Source of the DNA: an uncultured Thermomonas sp.
Lineage (GTDB): Bacteria; Pseudomonadota; Gammaproteobacteria; Xanthomonadales; Xanthomonadaceae
Assembly: GCA_946480065.1 (NCBI GenBank)
Contig: CAMLJA010000017.1
Location: 1 to 15,163, forward strand
DNA: 15,163 nt
Direction: 5' to 3'
Part shown: positions 4,936 through 11,436 of the stretch, one piece after another
Layout of the letters: each line of letters begins with the position of its first letter
Position numbering within the stretch: the stretch's first letter is position 1
Notes under the pieces: model-generated
What the model was told of the DNA's origin: nothing
Database searches by the model: none
What the model saw: the letters and a program-made list of their open reading frames with translations, nothing else
Position numbers and translations under genes: made by a program

Positions 4936-7743
4936 TCAGGCGCCGCCGCCGCCGCAGCCATCGCGCAGGGCGCGGACCTCGCGCGGCAGCGCGCCGCCCT
5001 CCGGCAGCGCCTGCCGCAGCCGCGCCAGCAGCCGGTCCAGCGCGCCGCGCGCCCGGGCGGGATCCGCGCTGCAGTCGAGCTCCGCGGCGTAGGCGGCCGC
5101 CAGCCATGCCGCCTTGCGCCGCTCGATGTCGCCGCGGTCGTCGCCGGCGAACGCCGCCAGCCGGGCGCGCGCGGCCGCATCGCCGCCGCGCGCCTGCAGC
5201 CGCGCCAGCGCCACCTCGGCGCGGCGGGCGTGGGAATGGGCCGCGCCGTAGCCGGCCCGAGTCAGCCGCACCGCGCTGCGCAGGGCCGCGGCGGCGGCCG
5301 CGTCGTCGCCCAGCGCGGCCAGGCTTTCCCCCAGCAGGCGGTCGGTGTCGCCGACCAGCGCATGCGCGGGCCCGTAGCGCGCCACCCGCAGCGCGCGCGC
5401 CTCCCGCAGCAGCGGGAGCGCCTCGCGGTCGCGGCCGCCGGCATGCAGGATCATCGCCAGGTTGAACAGCCCGGCGGCCAGCTGCGCGCGGTCGTGGCCG
5501 CGCCGCCAGGCCGCCACCGCCTGGCGCTGGAACGCTTCCGCGCGCGCCGCGTCGCCGCGCTCCCACGCCACGATCGCCAGGCTGTTGCGCAGGCGGGCCA
5601 GGTCGCCATGGTCCGGGTCCAGCCGCGCCGCCATCCACGCCTGCGCATCCAGGAATTCCGCCTCGGCCTCCGCGAACCGGCCCTGGTCGACGTACAGCGC
5701 GGCCAGCTGGCGGCGGGCGGCGAGGGTGGCGCGGTGGTCGTGGCCGTGCAGCGCCAGCGCCAGCTGCAGCGAGGCGCGGCAGTCGCGCTCGGCGGCGGCC
5801 AGCGCGTCGCCGCCGCGCTCCAGCGCGCACAGGCCGCGCAGCATGTCGATCGCCAGCGGGTGGCGCTCGCCCACCCGCGCGCGCAGCTGCGCCAGCGCGT
5901 CGCGCAGCAGGGCGATGGCGCCCGCGGTGTCGCCGGCGTCGCCGCGGAGCGCGGCCAGGTCCAGCCGGCTCTCCGCCACGCCCACCTCGTCGCCGTGCTC
6001 GCGGCGCAGCTGCAGCGCGCGGGTCAGCAGCTGGGTGGCCAGGTTGCGTTCGCCCAGGTCGCGGTGGCAGCGGCCCAACTGGGCGTAGAACGCGGCCGAC
6101 TGCGCCGGCAGCTGCGCCTGTTCGCGGTCGGCCAGTTCGCGCAGCGGCCGCATCCGCGCCACGCAGCCGGGGGCGTCGCCCAGCCGCCGGCGGGCGCTGC
6201 CGCGCAGGGTCGCCGCTTCCAGCCGCAGGCTGGCGGGAGCGTCCGGCAGCGCGTCCAGCAGCGCCGCCTGGCGCGCGAGCAGCGCGTCGGCCTCGCGCTC
6301 GTCGCCGATGCCCAGGCGCAGCCGCGCGACCACCCCGTACAGCTCGGCGCGCGCCTGCGGCTGCCGGGCCAGGCTGGCATCGCCGCGTGCGATGCCCAGC
6401 GCCAGCAGGGTGCGCAGGTCCAGCGGCGCGTCCGCGGGGCCGGAGCCGGCGCTTTCGAACAGCCCGGCCACGAACCGCTGCATCGCCTGCGCGCGGCCGG
6501 CCTCGCGCACCGCCTGGCGCGCCTGCCAGCCCACCACCGCCAGCGCGGTGGCCATCACCGCCAGTACCAGCGCGGTCGAGCCGATCGCCCAGCGGTGCCG
6601 GCCCAGGTACTTGCGGGTGCGGTAGCGCAGGCTTTCGCCGCGCGCCACCACCGGCCGCCCGCGCAGGTAGCACAGCAGGTCGTACGAGAGCGCCTCGACC
6701 GAGACGTAGCGCCGCTCCGGCTGCTTGGCCAGCGCCTTCAGCGCGATGTTGTCGAGGTCGCCGGCCAGTTCGCGCGCCAGCCGCTGCGGGGTGTACGGGC
6801 GCACGCACTCCGGCTCCGCGCGCGCCGCCGCCTGCGAGGGCCGCAGCGGTTCGCCCGCCAGGATCGCCTCCTCCCATTCGGCGTCGGTCTGGCGCTTGAG
6901 CCGGTACGGCTTGGCGCCGGTCAGCAGCTCGTACAGCACCACGCCCAGCGAATACACGTCGGTCATGGTGGTGACCGGCTCGCCGCGGATCTGCTCCGGC
7001 GCGGCGTAGTGCAGGGTGAACGCGCGCACGCCGGTGCGGGTCTGCTCGGCCGGCAGCGGGTCCACGTCCAGCAGCTTGGCGATGCCGAAGTCCAGCAGCC
7101 GCACCTGCCCGGCCGGCGTGACCAGGATGTTGGACGGCTTGAGGTCGCGGTGGACGATCAGGTTGGCGTGGGCGTGGCTGACCGCCTCGCAGACCTGGCG
7201 GAACAGGTCCAGGCGCGCGGCGATGTCCAGCTGGCGGCTGCGGCAGTAGTCGGTGATCGGCTCGCCGTCCACGTACTCCAGCGCCAGGTAAGGCTGGCCG
7301 TCCTTGTCGATGCCGGCGTCCAGCAGGCGGGCGATGAACGGGTGGGCGAAGCGCGCCAGGATCTCGCGCTCGCGCACGAAGCGCTGGCGCAGGCGCGGGT
7401 CGGCCAGGCCGGGGCGCAGCAGCTTGAGCGCCACCTTGCGGTCGTAGAGGCCGTCGGCGCGCACGCCCAGCCAGACCTGGCCCATGCCGCCTTCCCCGAC
7501 CAGCCGCTCCAGCCGGTACGCGCCGATGCGGGCGCCCGGCCGCGCCCCGGCCGGCAGCTCCACCACCGGCTCGGCCAGGAATTGGGCGTCGTCGGCGTCC
7601 AGCGCCAGCAGCCGCGCCAGCTCGTCGGCCAGCGCCGGGTCCTCGCGCCGCAGCGCGGCCAGGTGCTCCTCGCGCGGGCCGGGCGGCAGCTCCAGCAGGG
7701 CGTCGAGCAGCGGCGACAGGCGCTGCCAGCGTTCGGCGTCCAT
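4936..7743 (-). CDS. Membrane Ser/Thr protein kinase with TPR-like C-terminal sensor region, 935 aa
   Basis: A Hanks-type (PknB-like) kinase. After an 80-residue N-terminal segment come the glycine loop GEGGMGQV (83-90), the ATP lysine K107 (VALKLL), catalytic HRDLKPSN (198-205, D200), DFG (218-220), and APE (248-250). Threonines at 235, 237 and 243 in the activation segment are candidate autophosphorylation sites. One transmembrane segment (about 385-406) follows a basic stretch (RTRKYLGRHR), which puts the kinase inside and the remaining 530 residues in the periplasm. That part is Ala/Leu/Arg-rich and helical with repeating TPR-like units (for example GRFAEAEAEFLDAQ and GDAARAEAFQRQAV). The gene starts 23 bases after the stop of the ECF sigma factor, an arrangement typical of kinase-regulated ECF factors, so the sigma factor is its likely substrate. 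All core catalytic residues are present. The signal sensed is unknown. Confidence 0.9.
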   Translation of the reverse strand: MDAERWQRLSPLLDALLELPPGPREEHLAALRREDPALADELARLLALDADDAQFLAEPVVELPAGARPGARIGAYRLERLVGEGGMGQVWLGVRADGLYDRKVALKLLRPGLADPRLRQRFVREREILARFAHPFIARLLDAGIDKDGQPYLALEYVDGEPITDYCRSRQLDIAARLDLFRQVCEAVSHAHANLIVHRDLKPSNILVTPAGQVRLLDFGIAKLLDVDPLPAEQTRTGVRAFTLHYAAPEQIRGEPVTTMTDVYSLGVVLYELLTGAKPYRLKRQTDAEWEEAILAGEPLRPSQAAARAEPECVRPYTPQRLARELAGDLDNIALKALAKQPERRYVSVEALSYDLLCYLRGRPVVARGESLRYRTRKYLGRHRWAIGSTALVLAVMATALAVVGWQARQAVREAGRAQAMQRFVAGLFESAGSGPADAPLDLRTLLALGIARGDASLARQPQARAELYGVVARLRLGIGDEREADALLARQAALLDALPDAPASLRLEAATLRGSARRRLGDAPGCVARMRPLRELADREQAQLPAQSAAFYAQLGRCHRDLGERNLATQLLTRALQLRREHGDEVGVAESRLDLAALRGDAGDTAGAIALLRDALAQLRARVGERHPLAIDMLRGLCALERGGDALAAAERDCRASLQLALALHGHDHRATLAARRQLAALYVDQGRFAEAEAEFLDAQAWMAARLDPDHGDLARLRNSLAIVAWERGDAARAEAFQRQAVAAWRRGHDRAQLAAGLFNLAMILHAGGRDREALPLLREARALRVARYGPAHALVGDTDRLLGESLAALGDDAAAAAALRSAVRLTRAGYGAAHSHARRAEVALARLQARGGDAAARARLAAFAGDDRGDIERRKAAWLAAAYAAELDCSADPARARGALDRLLARLRQALPEGGALPREVRALRDGCGGGGA

Positions 7744-7766
7744 GGCCCGCCCGCCCGAGCGCCGGC

Positions 7767-8345
7767 TCAGGCGCCCGGCGCCTCCTGCAGCGAGGCCAGC
7801 AGGTACATCCGCGCCTTCTGCCAGTCGCGGCGCACGCTGCGCTCGGAGCGCTGCAGCAGCGCGGCGATCTCCAGCTCCGACAGGCCGCCGAAGTAGCGCA
7901 GCTCCACCACCTGCGCCAGCCGCGGCTCCACCCCGGCCAGCCGGGTCAGCGCGGTGTCCAGGCCCAGCATGTCCTCGTCCAGGCGCAGGCCGCCCTCCAG
8001 GTCCTCGGGCAGGTCGGTGACCCGGTGCAGGTCGCCGCCGCGCTTCTGCGCCAGCCTCTGGCGCGCGTAGTCCACCACCACGCTGCGCATTGCCGAGGCC
8101 GCGTAGGCGAAGAAGTGCGCGCGGTCGTCGAACTGGGCGGCGCCGGCGCCGCGGCCGATCAGCTTCAGGTAGGCCTCGTGCACCAGCGCGGTGGCGTCCA
8201 GGGTGTGGCCGTGCTGGCCCGCCAGCTGCCGCCGCGCCATCGAATGCAGCTCCTGGTAGAGCGTCGCCAGCACCCGGTCCATCGCGCCGCGGTCGCCCTG
8301 GTGGGCCGCGTCCAGCAGGACGGTGATTTCGCCGGATTCGGTCAT
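7767..8345 (-). CDS. ECF RNA polymerase sigma factor, kinase-associated (TIGR02999-like), 192 aa
   Basis: A two-domain ECF sigma factor that directs RNA polymerase to a specific promoter set. Region 2 spans about residues 20-103, including HFFAYAASAMRSVVVDYAR (77-95) and the basic QKRGG (100-104). Region 4 spans about 125-187 with the helix-turn-helix ELEIAALLQRSERSVRRDW (157-175). The sequence follows the TIGR02999 pattern (HTLxxTALVHEAYLKL, MRxxxVDYAR). In place of the acidic DAED-type motif used by most ECF factors to bind RNA polymerase it has HTLDATALVHEAY (47-59), with threonines at 48 and 52. In EcfP-PknT of Vibrio parahaemolyticus a kinase phosphorylates a threonine in this region, and EcfK-PknS of Xanthomonas citri is a similar pair. 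No anti-sigma gene is adjacent; the kinase gene follows by 23 bases. The same mode of control is inferred here. Confidence 0.92.
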   Translation of the reverse strand: MTESGEITVLLDAAHQGDRGAMDRVLATLYQELHSMARRQLAGQHGHTLDATALVHEAYLKLIGRGAGAAQFDDRAHFFAYAASAMRSVVVDYARQRLAQKRGGDLHRVTDLPEDLEGGLRLDEDMLGLDTALTRLAGVEPRLAQVVELRYFGGLSELEIAALLQRSERSVRRDWQKARMYLLASLQEAPGA

Positions 8346-8372
8346 CGCGTGGCGGCGCTCGGGGGACGCCGC

Positions 8373-8378
8373 ACTATA
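8373..8378 (-). promoter_or_regulatory. Candidate -10 element for the sigma factor/kinase operon
   Basis: TATAGT (minus strand, 8378-8373), a four-to-five of six match to TATAAT, lies in the 67-base gap between mutM and the sigma gene, giving a leader of about 20 bases. A weak -35 candidate, TTCGCG (8403-8398), sits 19 bases upstream. The sigma gene has no obvious ribosome site. Read-through from mutM is also possible. Confidence 0.4.
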
Positions 8379-8412
8379 GCCCGGCCCCGCCGGCGCGCGC
8401 GAACCCGCCCGC

Positions 8413-9240
8413 TCAGCGCTGGCAGTGGCCGCACCAGGCGGTGGCGCGCTGGCCGATGCTGGCCTGCCGCAGCGGCCGGCCGCAGCGCTTGCAGGGCTGG
8501 CCGCCGCGCCCGTAGGCCAGCAGCTCCTGCTCGAAGTAGCCGGGCGCGCCGTCCGGGCTCAGGAAGTCGCGCAGGGTGGTGCCGCCGCGCGCGATCGCGT
8601 GGCCGAGGATGGCCTTCACCGCGTCCGCCAGCGCGGCGTAGCGTTCGCGCGAGACCCGGCCGGCCGCGCGCAGGGGCGAGATCCCGGCCATGAACAGGGC
8701 CTCGGCGGCGTAGATGTTGCCCACGCCCACCACCACCGACTGGTCCATCAGGAACGCCTTGACCGGCGCCTTGCGGCCGCGGCTGAGGGCGAACAGGTAG
8801 TCGCCGTCGAACGCAGGCTCGCCGGGCCCGCCGCCCAGCGGCTCCGGTCCCAGCCCGGCCAGCAGCGGGTGGACCTGGCCCGGCGCCTGCCACAGCAGGC
8901 AGCCGAACCGGCGCGGGTCGTTGAAGCGCAGCACCCGGTCGGAGTCCAGCAGCAGGTCCACGTGGTCGTGCGCGCGCACCGGGGCGTCGGCGGGCAGCAC
9001 CCGCAGGCTGCCGGACATGCCCAGGTGCAGCAGCGCGCTGCCGGCGGCGGTGTCGAGCAGCAGGTACTTGGCGCGCCGGCGGATGGCCTCGATCCGCTGG
9101 CCGGGCAGCAGCGCCTCCACCTCGTGCGGGATCGGCCAGCGCAGGTCCGGCCGGCGCAGGCGCACGTGCTCCACGCGGCGGCCGGCCACGTGCGGCAGCA
9201 GGCCGCGGCGGGCGGTCTCGACTTCGGGCAGCTCGGGCAT
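8413..9240 (-). CDS. mutM: Formamidopyrimidine-DNA glycosylase (MutM/Fpg), 275 aa
   Basis: A bifunctional DNA glycosylase/AP lyase that removes 8-oxoguanine and formamidopyrimidines. The N-terminus MPELPEVE supplies the catalytic proline (nucleophile once Met is removed) and glutamate. K58 (RRRAKYLL) corresponds to E. coli K57. The void-filling triad M75, R110 and F112 (LGMSGSL; NDPRRFG) matches E. coli M74, R109 and F111 with the same offset. The helix-two-turn-helix region includes VGVGNIYAAEALF (171-183), and the C-terminal zinc finger has C250-x2-C253 and C270-x2-C273. All expected residues are present and the length is normal. It is divergent from the desaturase gene with 110 bases between starts, and its stop is 67 bases before the sigma factor start. 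Confidence 0.97.
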   Translation of the reverse strand: MPELPEVETARRGLLPHVAGRRVEHVRLRRPDLRWPIPHEVEALLPGQRIEAIRRRAKYLLLDTAAGSALLHLGMSGSLRVLPADAPVRAHDHVDLLLDSDRVLRFNDPRRFGCLLWQAPGQVHPLLAGLGPEPLGGGPGEPAFDGDYLFALSRGRKAPVKAFLMDQSVVVGVGNIYAAEALFMAGISPLRAAGRVSRERYAALADAVKAILGHAIARGGTTLRDFLSPDGAPGYFEQELLAYGRGGQPCKRCGRPLRQASIGQRATAWCGHCQR

Positions 9241-9245
9241 GCGCG

Positions 9246-9311
9246 CATGATGCCGGCGCCGCGGGCGTTGCGGAACCGTTGGGGAGCGGCCGGGGCGGGC
9301 GTGGCATCATG
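9246..9311. repeat. Inverted GGCATCATG pair in the mutM/desaturase divergent promoter region
   Basis: CATGATGCC (9246-9254) and GGCATCATG (9303-9311) are exact 9-base inverted copies 48 bases apart, between the two divergent starts. On the minus strand CATCAT (9252-9247) lies six bases before the mutM ATG. On the plus strand TGGCATCAT (9302-9310) could be an extended -10 for the desaturase, with a leader of about 34 bases. They may be paired promoter elements or an operator. I see nothing else clear in the gap. Confidence 0.4.
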
Positions 9312-9350
9312 GGACTGCGCTCCCCCGCGCGCCCACGAGACTCTTCCGCG

Positions 9351-10553
9351 ATGCCCGCTTCGTTCCTCGATTTCCTGGCCGGCGGCCTGCTCCAGTTCGG
9401 CTTCTGGGAGTTGGCGCTGTACCTGCTGGTGGCCACCCAGCTCACCATCTTCACCGTCACCCTGTACCTGCACCGCAGCCAGGCGCACCGCGGCGTGGAC
9501 TTCCACCCGGCGCTGGCGCACGCCTTCCGCTTCTGGTCGTGGCTGACCACCTCGATGATCACCCGGGAGTGGGCGGCGATCCACCGCAAGCACCACGCCA
9601 AGTGCGAGACCGAGGACGACCCCCACAGCCCGATGCACAAGGGCATCGGCCGGGTGTTCTGGCGCGGCGTGGAGCTGTACCGCGAGGCGCGCGCCGACCG
9701 CGCCAGCATCGAGCAGTACGGCAAGGGCTGCCCGGAGGACTGGATCGAGCGCCACCTGTACACCCCCCACGCGACCCTGGGGCCGACCCTGCTGCTGCTG
9801 GCCAGCTTCCTGCTGTTCGGGTTCGCCGGGGTGGCGGTGTGGGCCATCCAGATGGCCTGGATCCCGTTCTGGGCCGCCGGCGTCATCAACGGCCTGGGCC
9901 ACTGGTGGGGCTACCGCAACTTCGAGACCAGCGACACCGCGACCAACCTGACCCCGTGGGCGGTGTGGGTGGGCGGCGAGGAGCTGCACAACAACCACCA
10001 CGCGTTCCCGTCCTCGGCCAAGTTCGCGCTGCGCCGCTGGGAGTTCGACATCGGCTGGGCGGCGATCCGCGCGCTGCAGGCGCTGGGCCTGGCCAAGGTG
10101 CTGCGCGTGGCCCCCAGCCTGGACGTGCGCCCGAACATCAGGGTGCCCGATGCCGAGACCGTGCGCGCGCTGGTGGCGCACCGCTTCCTGGCGATGACCG
10201 ACTACCAGCGCAACGTGCTGAAGCCGGCGCTGAAGGACGAGGCCGCGGCCGCCGGCTCCCGCCTGCGCGCGCTGCTGCCGCGCCCGCTGCGCAAGGGCAT
10301 CGTGGACGACGGCCGCTGGCTGAAGCCGGAGGCGCGCGCGCAGCTGCAGGCCTGGGTGGACGCCCGCCCGCGCATCCGCGCGCTGCTGGAGCACCGCCGG
10401 CGCCTGGCCGAGGTGCTGGAGAGCCGCGGCCACGACGCCGCCGAGCGCCTGCGCCAGCTGCAGGCCTGGTGCGCGGAGGCCGAGGCCAGCGGCGTGCGCG
10501 CGCTGCAGGACTATGCGGCGCGCCTGCGCGGCTACGCGCTGGTGCAGGCCTGA
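9351..10553 (+). CDS. Membrane fatty acid desaturase, acyl-lipid delta-9 type (DesA-like), 400 aa
   Basis: An integral-membrane di-iron desaturase that puts a double bond into acyl chains, probably of phospholipids. Its three histidine boxes are HRSQAHR (41-47), HRKHH (78-82) and HNNHH (213-217), with H184 in NGLGHWWGYRNF as the probable extra ligand. Hydrophobic segments lie at about 20-40, 145-165 and 166-182. The segments TREWAAIHRKHHAKCETEDDPHS (first 20: from residue 71) and YGKGCPEDW resemble Pseudomonas aeruginosa DesA, which acts on existing phospholipids. A charged helical tail (about 265-400) follows the catalytic core. I chose ATG 9351 since upstream in-frame TTG 9279 would add an Arg/Gly-rich extension. 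The secreted EF-hand gene starts 2 bases after its stop, so the two are almost certainly in one operon. Confidence 0.92.
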   Translation: MPASFLDFLAGGLLQFGFWELALYLLVATQLTIFTVTLYLHRSQAHRGVDFHPALAHAFRFWSWLTTSMITREWAAIHRKHHAKCETEDDPHSPMHKGIGRVFWRGVELYREARADRASIEQYGKGCPEDWIERHLYTPHATLGPTLLLLASFLLFGFAGVAVWAIQMAWIPFWAAGVINGLGHWWGYRNFETSDTATNLTPWAVWVGGEELHNNHHAFPSSAKFALRRWEFDIGWAAIRALQALGLAKVLRVAPSLDVRPNIRVPDAETVRALVAHRFLAMTDYQRNVLKPALKDEAAAAGSRLRALLPRPLRKGIVDDGRWLKPEARAQLQAWVDARPRIRALLEHRRRLAEVLESRGHDAAERLRQLQAWCAEAEASGVRALQDYAARLRGYALVQA

Positions 10554-10555
10554 GC

Positions 10556-10900
10556 ATGCGCGCGGCGGGGGCGGGCCTCGCCCTGCTCGCCGCGCTGGCG
10601 ACGGCCGGACTGCCGGCGCCCGCGCAGGTGCGCAGCGCGGGCGACTATCTCGCCCGGATGGATGCCAACGGCGACCGCCGGGTCTCGCTGCCTGAATACC
10701 AGGACTGGCTGAGCTACGCCTTCGACACGATGGACCGCGACCACGATGGCGTGCTGGCCGCGGCGGAGCAGCCTGGCGGCCGCGGAGAGCCGCTCACCCG
10801 CGCTGCGTATCGTGCGCGCCTGGCTGAACGGTTCAGACGCCAGGACGCGAATCACGATAACGTGCTCGACGCGAAGGAGCTCGCGGCGCCGCCGCAATAG
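10556..10900 (+). CDS. Small secreted EF-hand calcium-binding protein, 114 aa
   Basis: An N-terminal signal peptide (about residues 1-24, hydrophobic core LALLAALATAG, ending APAQ) leads to a small helical domain with three EF-hand loops: D36-E47 (DANGDRRVSLPE), D60-E71 (DRDHDGVLAAAE) and D97-E108 (DANHDNVLDAKE). Each has acidic or Asn residues at loop positions 1, 3 and 5 and Glu at 12, so all three look able to bind calcium. The target or role is unknown; periplasmic location is inferred from the signal. It starts 2 bases after the desaturase stop and ends 22 bases before the BLUF gene. Codons in its last third (TAT, CGT, GAA, AGA, AAT, GAT, CAA) are unusually poor in G/C at the third position compared with neighbours. 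There is no cysteine for lipidation. Confidence 0.85.
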   Translation: MRAAGAGLALLAALATAGLPAPAQVRSAGDYLARMDANGDRRVSLPEYQDWLSYAFDTMDRDHDGVLAAAEQPGGRGEPLTRAAYRARLAERFRRQDANHDNVLDAKELAAPPQ

Positions 10901-10910
10901 CCCGCTCGCG

Positions 10911-10918
10911 GAGAGAGG
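10911..10918 (+). promoter_or_regulatory. Ribosome binding site that supports the GTG start of the BLUF gene
   Basis: The purine run GAGAGAGG ends four bases before GTG 10923. It supports this GTG, which begins the conserved BLUF beta-strand, over any later start: the next in-frame ATG would remove the flavin pocket. Confidence 0.6.
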
Positions 10919-10922
10919 TTGA

Positions 10923-11396
10923 GTGGCGAATCTTTGGGCGGTTTCCTACACCAGCGTCGCCGCGCGGCCGTTGTCCGCGGGCGACCTGGACGCGCTGCTG
11001 CAGGACGCCCAGGCGTTCAACCAGGGCGTGGGCGTGAGCGGCGTGCTCTGCTACGACGGCGGCGTGTTCGTGCAGTACTTCGAAGGCCCCGAGGCGGCCG
11101 TCCGCCAGGTTTACGAACGCATCCTCGCCTCGCGCCTGCACCAGCAGCTGGAGGAACTGTCGTACGCGCCGGTGCAGGCGCGCCAGTTCGACGGCTGGCA
11201 CATGGCGTTCTGCCAGCTGCCGGAGACGGTGCTGCAGGCGCTGGCCAACACCGGCTGGGAAGCCGACCTGCCGGTCACGCGCGGCGCGTCGGAGCCCAAC
11301 CGCGGCCTGAGCATGCTGCTGTACCGCTGGAACCGCTGGGTCGCCGGCGGCCAGCGCGCCGCCGCCGACACGCTGCGCGCCAGGGTGGCCGGCTGA
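10923..11396 (+). CDS. BLUF-domain blue-light photoreceptor without output domain, 157 aa
   Basis: A short, cytosolic FAD-binding blue-light sensor. The BLUF fold fills about residues 2-97. The photocycle residues are all present: Y9 (AVSYTS), N33 (AFNQGVGVSG), Q51 (VFVQYFEGP), W92 and M94 (GWHMAF). They correspond to AppA Y21, N45, Q63, W104 and M106 with a constant offset of 12. Light should therefore rearrange the flavin-Gln-Tyr hydrogen bonds as in AppA and PixD. About 60 further residues, including MLLYRWNRWVAGGQ, form helices after the core. There is no EAL, GGDEF or cyclase domain, so it must signal through a partner protein. It starts at GTG, 22 bases after the EF-hand stop and on the same strand as the desaturase, so it may be the third gene of that operon. 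Its partner is unknown. Confidence 0.92.
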   Translation: MANLWAVSYTSVAARPLSAGDLDALLQDAQAFNQGVGVSGVLCYDGGVFVQYFEGPEAAVRQVYERILASRLHQQLEELSYAPVQARQFDGWHMAFCQLPETVLQALANTGWEADLPVTRGASEPNRGLSMLLYRWNRWVAGGQRAAADTLRARVAG

Positions 11397-11404
11397 TCCG
11401 GCCG

Positions 11405-11428
11405 GGCCGCCGGCTCGCGCCGGCGGCC
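11405..11428. terminator. Probable bidirectional hairpin between convergent BLUF and M13 peptidase genes
   Basis: GGCCGCCGGC (11405-11414) and GCCGGCGGCC (11419-11428) make a perfect 10-bp GC stem with a TCGC loop in the 40-base gap between two convergent stop codons. No T-run follows on either side, so it is not a textbook intrinsic terminator. Its position suggests it stops or stabilises both transcripts. Confidence 0.55.
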
Positions 11429-11436
11429 GCAAGCCC

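Noticed and set aside
5230..7896. Plus-strand open frame of 888 codons opposite the kinase gene
   Set aside because: Antisense shadow of an intact kinase with all catalytic motifs; composition is typical of reverse-complemented high-GC coding DNA.
8381..8393. CCGGC-CCC-GCCGG hairpin after mutM as a terminator
   Set aside because: Five-base stem, three-base loop and no T-run; expected often by chance in this composition.
9279..9350. Upstream TTG start of the desaturase
   Set aside because: It adds an Arg/Gly-rich segment overlapping the promoter region; family members start close to ATG 9351.
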